Assembly (NCBI GenBank): GCA_026873275.1
Contig: JANTUC010000007.1
Span: 1,426,001-1,490,000, forward strand
Source: Pseudopithomyces maydicus
Taxonomy: Eukaryota; Ascomycota; Dothideomycetes; Pleosporales; Didymosphaeriaceae
Length of the DNA: 64,000 nt
Direction of reading: 5' to 3'
The notes beneath the pieces are model-generated. The model did not search any database. It saw nothing but the letters and a program-made list of their open reading frames with translations, and was not told the DNA's origin. A program made the position numbers and the translations under genes. This document shows positions 10,967-22,675 of this stretch, one piece after another. Every line of letters begins with the position of its first letter. The stretch's first letter is position 1.

Positions 10967-12849
10967 ATGGCTACACAACCTCCCTCTTTACAATCGTCCG
11001 ATCCCCCGAACAGCTGGAAAGGCTGGATCTGGGATTCGACCAGTGTATCTAAAGATGAGCGTCGCTTCCTCTTCAAGCTCGACGCCACGCTATTGACCTT
11101 TGGTACTCTCGGTATGCTCATCAAATGGATCGATACGTCGAACATCACAAATGCATTTGTCTCAGGTATGAAAGAAGATCTAGGCCTTTATGGCAACGAA
11201 TACAACTACATCATTGTATCGTGGACGGTGGGATATATCGTTGGACAGTTACCGAGTAACTTGATATTGACCAGAGTACCGGCACATATATGGATTCCTT
11301 TCCAAGAGGTATATTGATGGATTGTTTTTTACTAATTAATGAGTTTTATGAACGGATAACTGACATTCGGATTGCAGGTGGGGTGGACAGTCTTCACATT
11401 CGCACTTGCGGGTGCAAAGTCATACAAAGCCTTGCTGGGACTTAGGTTTGTAGTGGGCTTGTTTGAGGCAGGGTATTGGCCAGCACTGTACTACGTTCTT
11501 GGGAGTTGGTACAACAAACGTGCGTTTGTTGTTTCTTTCGAATATCCAATATACCCAAGAAAAATCTACCCAAGCTAGAATCACGGGCTTACTCGCTAAT
11601 TGGAAATGCAGGTGAACTCGGCAAGCGAAATGGTATAATGCAATCCGCGGTCTCAATAGCACCTATATTCAGTGGGTTCCTACAAGCGGGTATCTATAAT
11701 GGACTCAACGGACATGCTGGACTAGCTGGATGGCGATGGTTATTTGGTATGCAGTCTCTTCGAGCATCTTTGCACCCTGCTAAATATCACACCAGTGATC
11801 AATGGTGTCATTTCGTTTCCCATCGCTGTTTTGGCATACTTCTTCCTTCCTGATACTCCAGGAACTGCAAAGCCAAATTGGATATTCTCAGAGCAGGTAG
11901 GTTTCAGGAAATTTATATGCAGGACATAGTGCTAACGCACAGGTAGGATCTCAAGATAGCCAGAGCTCGCATGGAAAAAGTTGGCCGCAGACCCGAGGGT
12001 AATCCATATACCGTAAAGTCAGTCATGGGCTTTCTCACCAGCTGGAAAACTCTCCTGTTCACGCTCATCTTCACTGTACAACCGTTTGGATCCCAGCCTT
12101 TTACTGCCTTTGTATTCTGGCTGAAAGCACACAACAAGAAAGGCCAGCCCCCCGTATACACGATCGCGCAAATTGTACGTTTTAAAGCGCATATCACGTC
12201 TTTTATGTCATGCAAGGCGATTCTGACTTTTCCATATAGAACGAATATCCAACCCTTGGAAATGCCTTCACAGCTGTCTACTCTCTGACCTGCGTCTGGC
12301 TCTCTGACGGCCCTCTTCGTGGGCGCCGTTGGCCAATGATCCTCTTCTCGAACTTCATCGCGATCATCATCTTCACTTTGCTAGCAGTGACACCAGTAAT
12401 GGGACCCTTCTCACACAGAGCACCGCTGTACATACTATCGAGCATAGGGGGAAGCATGGTACCACTGACTATGGCATGGATGGCCGAGCTCATCAGCGAG
12501 AACGCCGAACAAAGAGCATTCACAGCCGCAAGTATGAACACATTGCAGTGTGAGTTTCTGTAATTTATTATCACAGAAAAGACTCTGACAAGACACAGTT
12601 ACATTCTCGGCATGGATACCACTGGTGTGGTTTCAGCAGGTGAAGCAGCCATTTGTCACCTCGGGAAACAGAGCTGCAGCGGTGATGGCTGGATTCAATA
12701 TAGTTATTTTCTCCACAATTGCTTTGCTAGCGAGGAATGAAAAACTGGCTAAGAAACGTGACGGTGCAGGTGTTGAGGGGTTGGTTGGACGAGATCCGCA
12801 CGGAGATAGGGAGAAAGAGGGAGTGGAAGTAGATGTGCGAACGCTTTAA
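10967..12849 (+). CDS. MFS transporter, anion:cation symporter (Dal5/Fen2/Liz1-like) family
   Basis: Seven exons: 10967-11308, 11378-11519, 11612-11746, 11796-11896, 11947-12174, 12240-12549 and 12599-12849. All junctions keep phase and give 502 aa. The first helix region ends in IKWIDTSNITNAFVSGMKED, the ACS-family pattern (compare YLDRSNIGNA in relatives), and GxLPSNLILTR follows. About twelve hydrophobic segments can be traced, with a hydrophilic loop near the middle after EQDLKIARARMEKVGRR. The C-terminus is a charged cytoplasmic tail (RDPHGDREKEGVEV). Family members import pantothenate, allantoate, biotin or nicotinate. The WIDTSN pattern is closest to pantothenate-type transporters, but the substrate cannot be set from sequence alone. 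No cluster partners adjoin it. Confidence 0.87.
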
Positions 12850-14834
12850 AGGGCATACGATGGATTACAGTATGAACATTCACGCGTAAGTAGTCCGAGT
12901 AGTGGTTGAACATCTGCACGTCAAACAAGTCATATTGGTATAACTTGCAATGACATCCGACGGCGCGACTCAGTTGTGTTTTGCCAAGCTGATAGAGTCC
13001 ACGAGTCATCATAAAACAGGTATGAAGATTGTTGGAGTGGTTTCAATCATCACTGTTTGGTTTATTGTAGTATTGTCAGATCTATGGCCTAGAGTATGAT
13101 TCATTTTACAAAACGTGAAACCGACGTCACTTCATCTTCCAATGCATAAAATGATACTCTGCGGCATTCCCCAGAAACATTGCAGTGTAGAACCATTCAT
13201 TCATATGTACTCCAATTTGAATTGAGTCGTCTGTCTGCGTTGGGTACCATAAGAAAAAAATGTGGACAGGCGGGTTTTCGCGGTGATGAGACCGATCCGC
13301 GGAGAAACGTACCCTTTCCACTAACGACCCTCAAAATTACATTGTTGTTACGTTTTCGTTGGTATTAGAATATATTGCAGGAACTTTAACAAGCCACAGC
13401 CTAGGCGTTCCTGTGCGGAAGGTGAAGACATCCGATCTTGGACCCTGAGCACCCTCTACCCCAGGGTACGTCACGCAGCGGCCAATGTGACCAGATAACG
13501 CACCAACATGCAGTGTCGATCCCTATTCTTTGGTCTCTCCATTTCCTGAGTTCCGGGGCAACATGCGCGTGCCCGCACCTCCAGATCAACAGCCTGGAGA
13601 AGATCCCTGGGTACAGTAACAAGACAAAGATCATTACCAAGGCAATCCAGCCTCTTCCCTTATCCACTTTACCCCTAAGTGCATGGTAATTGGTGCTTTT
13701 TCCTGCAAGCGGGCTTCTGTTCTCCACCATCTCGGATCCATCCCGTCGGTGAAAATCGGCGATACTCAGGGGCCCACAGCGGGAAAGAGATTTCTCCAAG
13801 ACCCGTCTACCTAGTGGAGGATCTTCAAATTTACTACCCCAAACTCATCAATGCGATGGTACACGAAGACCAGGAATATTGCCGGGTCATCAAGGGACCG
13901 GCACTACCGGTAGATAAACAACAGAGCAAGAATCTCCTGTACTCTTTCAAGGTTAGCTCGAGAATCTAGCTTCTGGGGATATCTGATCCGCATATTCCAC
14001 AACACAGCGTAGGCTTACCATATTTTCGGGATCTCATTGATGTCTTCACGCACTATTAACATTCTTGGTATATCCGTAGTAGATTCTAAGCTCTGTCAAC
14101 ATAGTTCCCAGCTATGTAAGACTGAAAGGCATCCCACCACACTACACTTTGACAAGCAACGGCTCCAGTAGCTTCCAAGTCATGGACGCCACTTCAGGCT
14201 AGCAGCGCTTGGCCTTCGGTCCCTCCGACTATTTCCACGTGCGTAAGAGCCTCTATCACGGTATCAAGGCACAAGCCCCCAGCATGCCCTTTAGCATGTA
14301 ATTAGCGGCAGATGCCCACATCCTGTTTCCACGCTGTGAAATGATCTTCTAGTGCTACTGTACGTCAGACTTAGTTGGCTCGCTTAATGGCAGCCCTCAT
14401 TGAACTAGATGCCGCTATTTGTCCCACAATGGCGAATATCAACATGGGTAACGTGCCGGTTAGGGGATTGACAGCCTTCAAGTGGATCTGGGAACAGTAG
14501 TGAGAAGCCGTCGTATTCAAGTTAACTTTCGCGGTTCGGGGCTCCTCCCTATTGGCTGGCTCTTCAATTCATTCACCACATCTATGGAGGTCTACACTAG
14601 TATAACCCGCGGTCTGGACTAGAATGAAGCAAAAATATGATCTGCTCCTCGGCAGTCCGTACAGGTCATCAGGGGTAAGCATATATCATTGCTTGAGCTG
14701 AAGATATCCTAGACTTGCTCGTCAATGCTTGGAGGCTGGAGACCTGGGGGTCGTCTGCGGGTCGTCTTGTTCCACTCGTTTTCTCGTGCATTCCCCAGAC
14801 CAGAAGTCTTTCATCTGTCATTCGTTTACGCACA
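12850..14834. other. Gene-free stretch with possible decayed coding sequence
   Basis: About 2 kb with no complete gene. A 132-codon minus-strand frame (13401-13799) contains one hydrophobic segment but has no homologue I recognise. Around 13800-13970 and 14190-14620 there are protein-like runs (for example AFGPSDYFHVRKSLYHG) interrupted by stops, as in a gene relic. No family could be assigned. Confidence 0.4.
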
Positions 14835-16074
14835 ATGGCTTCGAAGTCTGACGTTCAAGTCGCTGCTCTAGCAGCCGGCTTCACTATCGGATTTGGCTTT
14901 CTTACTGTATGGGAAGCCATCAAACAGACGTACAGGAATCGCAACCCTTTGCGAAGTTTGTATATCTTCATGGTCTGGGGCGAGATCATTGCCAACATCA
15001 TTCTTGGTATTCTAGCCTGGCTGTTCCTGGATGGCACGATCCCCGCTGGGTACGTGTGTCACATTGACTGAGTGGAAAATACTGACGAGACACAGTGTGC
15101 CTACGTTCTTCTTCATTCTATTATGTTGGGTCTTTGAAATTCAGTTCTTGATGCAAATTATTGTAAACCGAATTTCATTGATAGCGGAAAATCAAAAGAC
15201 CATCAAGAAAATCAAATGGGGAACGATCATAATCATTTCTTGCATCAATATTTGCGTTTTCTGTGTTTTTATCCCGGCGCATCTTGATCCACCTGCAAGT
15301 CAATTGTAAGCCGAATTACCGTCAGCGACTTGCGAGAAAACTGACAATGTAACCAGGGCTGTTGATATTAACAAGTACTGGGATCGTGCGTCTAAGATTC
15401 TAATCATGATTGTCGATGCATCCTTGAACATCTACTTCATCAGGACGGTTCGATCACGCCTTTTGAAAAGATCTGGACTCCTCAAATACAAGCCTTTGGC
15501 CAACTTCAACGAAAAAATGATGGCAGTTTCTGTGTGTATGGATGTAAGTGATTATTCGACATGTATCACTCGGAGTCTTACAGTCGCTAATAACATGGTC
15601 TATTAGCTATTACTCATTGGTCTAATGTGGCTTCCCAACCAAGTCGTCTTTATCCAATTCCATCCAGTTGTGTACATTGTCAAATTAAACATCGAAATGT
15701 CCATGGCTTCGCTCGTCGTCAAGCTCGCTCAAGGCAAATCCGATGTCCATTTCCGCGACATGTACGACCCGGAATCCGATCCCCGCTCCTTGCATCTGTC
15801 CCAGAATCACGCGTCGCGGTCAATACCTCTAAGTGTCGCCAGCATCAGACGGGCAGACAAGGAAGACGATCTGGATAGCGAGAGTCTAGATGGCGTTCAG
15901 GGCATTCACTGTCGCACAGATCTGGATGTCACAGTGGAGAATGTTGGTGTAAAGGGTATAGAAGACGCCCACAGTAGTAAAGGATCAGACGGCACAATCA
16001 GGGATATGTTTGGAGACGAGATACCGTTGAATAAGGAGGGTTACAGGACGCAGGAAACTCCTGGTAGCAGTTAA
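14835..16074 (+). CDS. Seven-transmembrane-helix protein, fungal-specific, function unknown
   Basis: Four exons: 14835-15049, 15096-15305, 15357-15543 and 15607-16074. Phases agree and give 359 aa. The start is the first ATG with a good context (CACAATGGCT). Seven hydrophobic segments are visible: AALAAGFTIGFGFLTVW, YIFMVWGEIIANIILGILAW, FFFILLCWVFEIQFLMQII, GTIIIISCINICVFCVFI, ILIMIVDASLNIYFI, VCMDLLLIGLMWLP and IQFHPVVYIVKLNIEMSMA. A hydrophilic, Ser/Asp-rich cytoplasmic tail of about 115 residues follows. This layout (short N-terminus, seven helices, long tail) is common among ascomycete plasma-membrane proteins of unknown role and could be receptor-like. I do not recognise a named family motif and assign no function. 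Confidence 0.75.
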
Positions 16075-17218
16075 TGTATGAGGATATCAACCTTTCTTAT
16101 GTTTATCATGGGGTACAGATCAGTAACTTCCACTATAATATTTAATCTACACCCTATTCTTATAGGGTTGCATAGAAGTAATATTTCAGAGGATAGCCCC
16201 TTATGCCAAGTTTTTGTAGGTTTCCTATTGAAGACAGACAATTACATCGGAAAGGTTGTAAGCTAAATAGATCATCCTTTGCAAGATCGGTACAGCACGC
16301 TAGAACTTTTATTGTATTTTTCCTTCCACTCTTAGAAAAGATTTTAAGGATCAGGCGTAGTTCTCGAAGGTTGAAATAGTGTCTTTAAACAAAGCACCTT
16401 CTGTACGCCACGTTTATATTGTCATAAGAGGGGTGACAGCGTTTTACCCTACCAAGCATTTGAACCTAGTCAGCTTATATTCAGCTACTGCTTTTTCAAA
16501 ACACTCAACACACTCAACAAACAAAGCAGTGAATATCTCTCGGCCGAATTTTCACAACTACTACTGTGCAGTGTATATAATCTGTAACAGGAGAATAGGA
16601 GACACCTTTACAATCTCGTAAATACTGCAAAACATAGTCGAAGAATTTCACTAACTATCATTTATCTTTGTACAAATATACCAATCTCATGACGATAAAC
16701 TGGCGAGCAGACCATCTCACGTATCAGCGCTGACGCCTGTTTCATGCGGCTTAAAAAGTTTCACCCTATATATAATCAGCAAGAGGCCTTTTCTCCACGA
16801 ATTGGCAGAGGAAACAAGTGATTAATTTAGTCTCGGGAGTAGAAAACGTCACTGTTGATAGTGAATACAACATTGTCGCATGTGCTGGAAGATCCACAGC
16901 GTGGTTCGTTTCTGATAAACCCTCCAGAGGCTGCTTCTCTTGAAGTTCGCCCAAGCACAAGTTTGGTACAATTGTGTAAAATTTGCAGGTATTGCTTCAT
17001 CAGTAAGATATTTTTGGGCTGCAACTTTGTTGAATGATTGATTGGTCAAACATGCATGCAAGGATGACGTATGTTGCTGATCAATACAAACCTACATGCA
17101 TATCACCATGACTTCGTCGTGCCATATTGCTCGCTATATTCTCTAAATCAAAGACTTTGTGCTATCTCCGTTGAATTCCCCAACCTCTTGCCATCGACCC
17201 ATCATCCCAAGACCAACC
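16075..17218. other. AT-rich intergenic region, no gene seen
   Basis: About 1.1 kb of AT-rich sequence with short random frames. A small direct repeat (ACACTCAACACACTCAACA) lies near 16501-16520. No RNA gene is recognised. Confidence 0.5.
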
Positions 17219-18256
17219 ATGTCAAGCACCAACCCAGCTCTATCCCTCTGGCTAAGCGGCAATAGAACCATTCAACTCGGCCAAAACGGCTTCGCCGGAG
17301 CCACACCCACTCTTCAAGTCCACATGCACGACACCTCCAATGCAGTCACCCTGGTTCTCCCCTGCTACCGATCCTCAACGCGAACTTTCGATCTTCGTCT
17401 CGCACTCCAATATGGGATCTTCGATATCTTCGATGCAGAATCGCAGGCTAGAATCTCCGTGCCTCACCAAGATGTCGAGGCTGAAGAACTAGTCGTCAAT
17501 GCTGGTGCGCCTTTGAAATTGTTAGACCTGGTGCTCGACCCTCGGGATGAATTTTGGTCCAAGTTACTGAAACCAGGACATAGTTACAAAATAGGCTGGG
17601 TACACGGCGATAATGCGCCGTGGGTGTATCGTGGGGACACTCACCAGGACACACCTGAACGACTGTCTATACGCCTGGGCAAAGGGCTTATCACATACAC
17701 TGTACTGGAGAGCTCGAAGCAGCCAGCAATTTTCTCAATATCTGTCAATCCCACGGATAAAATCTGCCACATGAGTGGCGAGCCACGGTTCGGATTCAAA
17801 CTCACCGTTACTCTGCAGAATGACTGCATGCTCACCGTGTGTCTGAACAAGACACCCCTTAAAGAACTTCACGGCCTAGAAGATATTGTAAAGGTAGAAG
17901 ATGAAAGGGGGCAAGAAGTTGAGTTCGATTGGGGGATTGGATGTTGGGAGGGGCCTGAGCCATTCCCTCCCGACATGATGTTTGAGGAGTTCAAGCCGGG
18001 AGTACCACACGAGAGAATGTTTTGGTTAGACGAGCGGGAGGAAAATGATCGTCCGGGCGATCTAACTGATCTAGAAGCTGGGAAGAGGTATGTGGTCGAA
18101 GCAAGCGAGACGCTGCTGGGGTCGTTCCATCGTTGTCAGAAGGGAACCAAAAAGGAGTTGTTGGCAGGTAGCGAGAAACAGAAGGAGGAACGGTGGTCAA
18201 GGAGCGAACTCATTTTCATTGAAGTGTCGAGCCCGTTCACGTTTGAGACAGTTTGA
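17219..18256 (+). CDS. Hypothetical 345-aa protein, intronless
   Basis: Single open frame. The ATG at 17219 in the context ACCATGTC is preferred over the upstream in-frame ATG at 17159, which would add 20 residues of non-conserved look. No signal peptide or membrane segment is seen. The protein looks globular and beta-rich, alternating hydrophobic and polar residues (TLQVHMHDTSNAVTLVLPCY, RFGFKLTVTL), with several Trp residues (EFWSKLL, IGWVHG, APWVYRG, FDWGIGCWEGPEPF). It ends in a charged segment before a final short strand (FIEVSSPFTFETV). I do not recognise the family. Coding composition and length make it very likely real. It converges with VPS53 (-), 50 nt away. Confidence 0.7.
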   Translation: MSSTNPALSLWLSGNRTIQLGQNGFAGATPTLQVHMHDTSNAVTLVLPCYRSSTRTFDLRLALQYGIFDIFDAESQARISVPHQDVEAEELVVNAGAPLKLLDLVLDPRDEFWSKLLKPGHSYKIGWVHGDNAPWVYRGDTHQDTPERLSIRLGKGLITYTVLESSKQPAIFSISVNPTDKICHMSGEPRFGFKLTVTLQNDCMLTVCLNKTPLKELHGLEDIVKVEDERGQEVEFDWGIGCWEGPEPFPPDMMFEEFKPGVPHERMFWLDEREENDRPGDLTDLEAGKRYVVEASETLLGSFHRCQKGTKKELLAGSEKQKEERWSRSELIFIEVSSPFTFETV

Positions 18257-18306
18257 ACATATATGTGTGATCTTGAAAAAAAAAATCTTCGCGACCCGTA
18301 GTCCCG

Positions 18307-20805
18307 TTATTTATCCTCGCTCCGTCCCCACCCCCTCAACCCTCCACCATCCCTTCGGAAGAACTTTCCAATATTCTTTAGGTTCTCGTTCAGCTTTCCT
18401 TCCTTATTATCTCCTCCAGGCCCTTGATCTCCTGGTGCCGGGGACCCGAACCTTCCCACGCCTTCTACGCCCTCTCTCACTGCACCCAACATGGCGTTCC
18501 CCAGTCCTGCAGGATCGAATCGTCCTGCTCCAAGACTAGGAGTGGTGATGCTGCTCGCATTACCAAGGCTGCCGATACCAGCGCCATGACCAGTGCCCAC
18601 TTGCAGGGGGTCAAAAGTGTAGAAGAAGCGGGGAGATTTTCATGGGTGGGCGAGGATTTGTGCGCGATGAATATGTCAAGGAGTGCCGATTGATCAGCAC
18701 GGCGAACCCCCTTGAGATCGAGAATCTTTCGGAAATTGGTGTCCGAGCGGTCGGCGATGTGGATGAGGTAGGCTTGGACGAGAGCCTCTGGAGGGTTGGG
18801 GCGGACTTGTAGGGTTTTGAGGAGGGGGTCGCAGCGGGACATTGTGGTGCTGGCACGCTTCACGAATCTGGTTGTTTGTTAGCCGCTGTATGGCGTCTAG
18901 GGAATGGGGAAAGTACGTTGCAGGTGGTGCTGTGTTTGGCTCTTCATTGACGACAGGAATTTTCGTGAATGCCTCCTTCAGAACGTAAGAGTCAAGCAGC
19001 ATTTGCTCAGCCCCAACCTCGCTGATTGGTTTGCACTGAACAATGTTGGAGATGTATGTGGTCGCCATCTGGTCGACCAGCCCATCGCAGAATGCACGCG
19101 CGTACTGCTGTTTGTGCAGACACTTCAAAATCTCGCCTGCCTTCTCTTTAACCTGACGCAGTAACTCGGCCACGTAGGTGCTCTGATCACCCACACTCTC
19201 CAGTTTCGACCACGGTGTATTACGCATCTCGCGCCAAGACGGTTCGCATGCTACCTCTACCTTTCGAACAAGCATACGCACGGTGGCGGAGGCAATACCC
19301 ATGAAGGCATCGGCTTGGTTCTGCAGGTCGACCTTTTCTCGTAGATCCTCATCGATGCGACTCTTGATCTTTTCTTCCAGCTGGTTGCATGTGGCATAGC
19401 AATAGTCGGCTGTGTTGAGTATAAGAACCGCATCCTCCACAGACGGGCCCTGAGCACCAGATTTCTCGCTGAAAAAGTAGTACAGAACCTGTTGACTATA
19501 CTGGTCAAGGTATTTAGCAAAAGTGGTTGATAATTCGAGGAGGCTTGACTCTTTGGAAAGCTTCGCGCACTGGGCGAGGGTAAGACGGTAGAAATGAAAG
19601 AGCTCGGTGGAAGAGGGAATGACGGCCTGGGCGGAAAATTCTTCCTCTTCATTGCGTAGGGGTTGTTGGCGGTATTTAGGGATGAGGGTAGCGAGCTGCT
19701 TGTCTTGGGATTCTACCCAAAGGCGCATGTACGGCTCGAATGCCTCTGAGATGGTCTGGCTGAAGCCGTGGGATTTCTCTTCTTTAGAGTTCACGGTGTC
19801 AATGGAAGAGCGCGACTCGCTGGAGAAGCGGCGTTCGAGACTGTGTTCGAAGTTCAAGGTTTCCTGCAGACAGCTCAACAGCAGATCAACGTCCAGCGTC
19901 TGGCCATCGCCTCTGCGCATGCTCCGTTGCAAGATGGCTTTGAAGTCATCTCTTGTACCTTCGCAGAAAGAGTTTGCCAGCATCTCGTTCACCTTCCAGT
20001 GAGTCGGGAAGATGGCAGCATGTTCGACGTCATAGGTCTTCATCATGCGATTGAACCATGAGTACCGTCTCGAGATGTTGTCCAGAGAGCCGGCCTCGTC
20101 GTTTCCTCGGAACACCTGGCGGTACTCCCTCAGCTGGGTGTTGCAATACCAATTGACGACACGTGTCCGCGCATGCTCCCCCAGGGCGTCCACCACCAGA
20201 CATGCCTCGCTCAGCATGGCCCTCCTGCTGCCCACCTCCCCTTTTGCGAAAACGACCTCAAAGTCCTCACACACCTGCTCCAAAAGCTCTCTCTGCAGAT
20301 CGGCGACGTTCCGCGACAAGGTAGCGATCTGGTCTATACTCCTGTAGCTCTTGAAATGGGCTACTAGCTGCAAGACAGCCTGCAGCAAGCTCGCGCAGTC
20401 CTTGTATTGCCGGGACTTGGAGAGGGAGCGGAGCTGTTCGTAGGCGGTGGTGAGCATCTGCAGGCGTTTGAGGGCCGTCATGGAGAGGGTGAGGTTCCGC
20501 TTCGTGTTGTCCAGCCGCTTGATGTCAGCGGTCATCTCGGTGATGGTCTGCTCCGTCTGCACAGCGCGCTGGCGGACGGATTCGATCTTCTGGAAGAGAT
20601 CGGCAAGCTCGGCTTTGGCATCCTGTATGCGCTGCACCGAGTCGGCGTCCGAGGCGGTCTGGTAGGCGACGAAGGCGGCGATGTCCTCGTCGAGGTCATC
20701 TTGGTAGGCGCGGAGGGTCGAAGAGGTGTGGGGGACGGACTGGAGGGTCGAGGGGTGTGCGAAGAGGGCGTTCAGGTGGTCAACGGGGTCATAGTCGGCT
20801 ACCAT
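18307..20805 (-). CDS. VPS53: GARP complex subunit VPS53, frame broken once near the 3' end
   Basis: Subunit of the GARP tethering complex for endosome-to-Golgi retrograde vesicles. Exons are 18917-20805 and 18307-18867; the 49-nt intron has a GTACTT donor and ACCAG acceptor. The Vps53 N-terminal domain is clear: DYDPVDHLNALFAHPSTL, QRIQDAKAELADLFQKIESV, QTEQTITEMTADIKRLDNTK and ALKRLQMLTTAYEQL, a coiled coil. Exon 2 continues with CDPLLKTLQVRPNPPEALVQ and NFRKILDLKGVRR, family C-terminal motifs. At the G run 18606-18610 the frame breaks. One further base restores the Gly/Asn-rich tail ending at 18307 and makes the total 817 codons including stop. The start is uncertain: an in-frame ATG at 20889 would add 28 residues, but the family usually begins close to the DYDP motif. 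Confidence 0.87.
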
Positions 20806-21391
20806 GGTCAGCTTGTATTCCGCAAAGGGTGCAGAGGGCGCATAGAGGACTGGTGGGGGCATACCATCATCAAGGGATGGGGCAGGCATGGAGAAAGGAC
20901 GGGCTGCATGCACAGGAGTCACGCTTGCAAGCCAGACCAGACGCAGTCAAAGACAACCAATGGCACCGAGCGCAGGGCGAGGAGTGTAGCAGAGGGCAGT
21001 GTGGGATCGCGACTCGGCACGTGGATGGTGGAGGAGGAGGTTGTCCCTTTGAGCTTGGACCGTCGGTGTGTCCACATCGAATCCCCAGCCGGCTCGTCCA
21101 ATCAGCGCCCAGAAACGCCGCATCTCTCCGGATCCACCTGCGTCTACATATTCCTCCGTCTCCGACCGTTGATCCTCCGCCTGCTTTCCTTGGCGCATCG
21201 AGCTTGACCGATGACACTCGGGTGTGGTAAGACTCAGTCTGTTCCACAATCATGTGCAAAGTGGAGCTTTGGGCCTGAGATGGCCAGAATATGTACATAT
21301 GTACACATGTGCAGTCAATTGGCAACCCGCCATCGCTTTTTGCTTCATTCTACTCTGACCAGTGCATGCACGTGTCTGCTTGTGCACGCTA
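20806..21391. other. VPS53 upstream region
   Basis: About 590 nt between the VPS53 start and the chitinase stop, both on the minus strand. It has open frames antisense or extending from VPS53, but no independent gene is supported. Confidence 0.45.
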
Positions 21392-22675
21392 CTACTGCGG
21401 AAACAGCCCCAGGAATCCGTTGTACACCAGGCTCCTATCTTTGTTCGTATGCCCGCTCACGTCTCCTGTTCCGGTCCAGTAAAAGAGACCTGCCAACCCA
21501 TTCTGTCGTACATAGTTCGCCTTCATCTGAACCGTACGCGGGGTATCGTACGTTACGAATCCCCCATCGCCCCCTACACAGTACGCCGCACCCAGCTGCT
21601 CGTCCACATACTCCGTCGCGCCCGGTCGTGGGAGGTCCTGATACTCGAACGTTCCTTCCTCACCTGCGTGTCCGGAGTACGGGTGGCCAACACCGTGGGT
21701 GCCTGTGAACGACCGACCGTAGGCGGGGACCCCGAGGAGAATCTTGTTTTGCGGCACGCCCTGGCGAACCATGTAGGAGACGGCCGAGTGGCACGAAATG
21801 GCTGCGTCGGGAGAGTGAGGAATCTGAGGAGTGAAAAGCTGCGCGTGGTGTCCGCACTTCTTTACCCATGAGCCGGAGAAGTCGTACGACATGAGGTTGA
21901 TCATGTCGAGATAATGCGCCGCATGTGCTAGATTGATGTGTTGTAGCGCCCACTCGCCGGCTGGGAGTGCCGATGTCAGGGTGTATTGAGGGGCAGGTAA
22001 ATAGGCCCGAAGGGTTGACAGTAGTTGTATGTAATCTGAGCCTTGTTGCGCATCCGAAGGGTGCTCCCAGTCGACTGTCACCGGATCAGTGGTTGGACAG
22101 AAGGGTTTCCGGATGCATTGCCTTACTGTCAATGCCGTCTATGCCAAATTGCTGAACCAGACCCAGGGCTGTTTGGGCAAATCGGTCACGGGTGTGCTGG
22201 TGACGAGCTACTGCTGCAAACGGCTCGCTTCCTTTGCCACCTCCGCCAACAGAGAGAACGACTCGGAGGCGATTATATCTCTTTTTGATGGCTGCAAAAG
22301 AATTCAGGCAGCCTGTTGTTTCCGGTACACCCTCAGCACCTGGCACTTGGATCTGAGCGTCTGCCCATTCGTCACTAAGCTGGACACGTTAGCCGAGTAT
22401 TCAGTAATAAGGGGACCGAGGAATTACATAGACGGTCCCATCTGGTTTCACCCTGTACTAGTCAGCAGCGTGATCGCGAATGAGGGGAGTTGGTTTTACC
22501 AAGCAAAGGCGTAGAAGGCGTGGGAAATGACATCAAAGTTGAGAGACACGGGCGGCTGGTTACGGTAAATTCGCCAATTAGGATAGTAGATGGCGTTGGA
22601 GTACATTTTCCCAGGTGGCTGTGAGAAAATGATGTTGTGGTCGGAGTAGGGTACAGAGGCGGGAGCTCGGCTCAT
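21392..22675 (-). CDS. GH18 chitinase, class V/III type, no signal peptide
   Basis: Hydrolyses beta-1,4-GlcNAc polymers through the DxxDxDxE motif, read here as DGIDIDWE across the exon 3/4 junction with its catalytic Glu. Exons are 22500-22675, a 25-nt micro-exon at 22428-22452, 22127-22379 and 21392-22074, giving 378 aa. Phases agree, and the 22075-22126 intron splits the Ile codon of DID. Other GH18 features are VVLSVGGGG (substrate-binding strand), INLMSYDFSGSW, GVPAYGRSF and LAGLFYWTGTGD. The N-terminus (MSRAPASVPYSDHNIIFSQP) is not a signal peptide and no chitin-binding module is present, so the product is probably intracellular and used in autolysis or wall turnover (inference). It is divergent from YTH1 across 1.3 kb. 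Confidence 0.88.
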
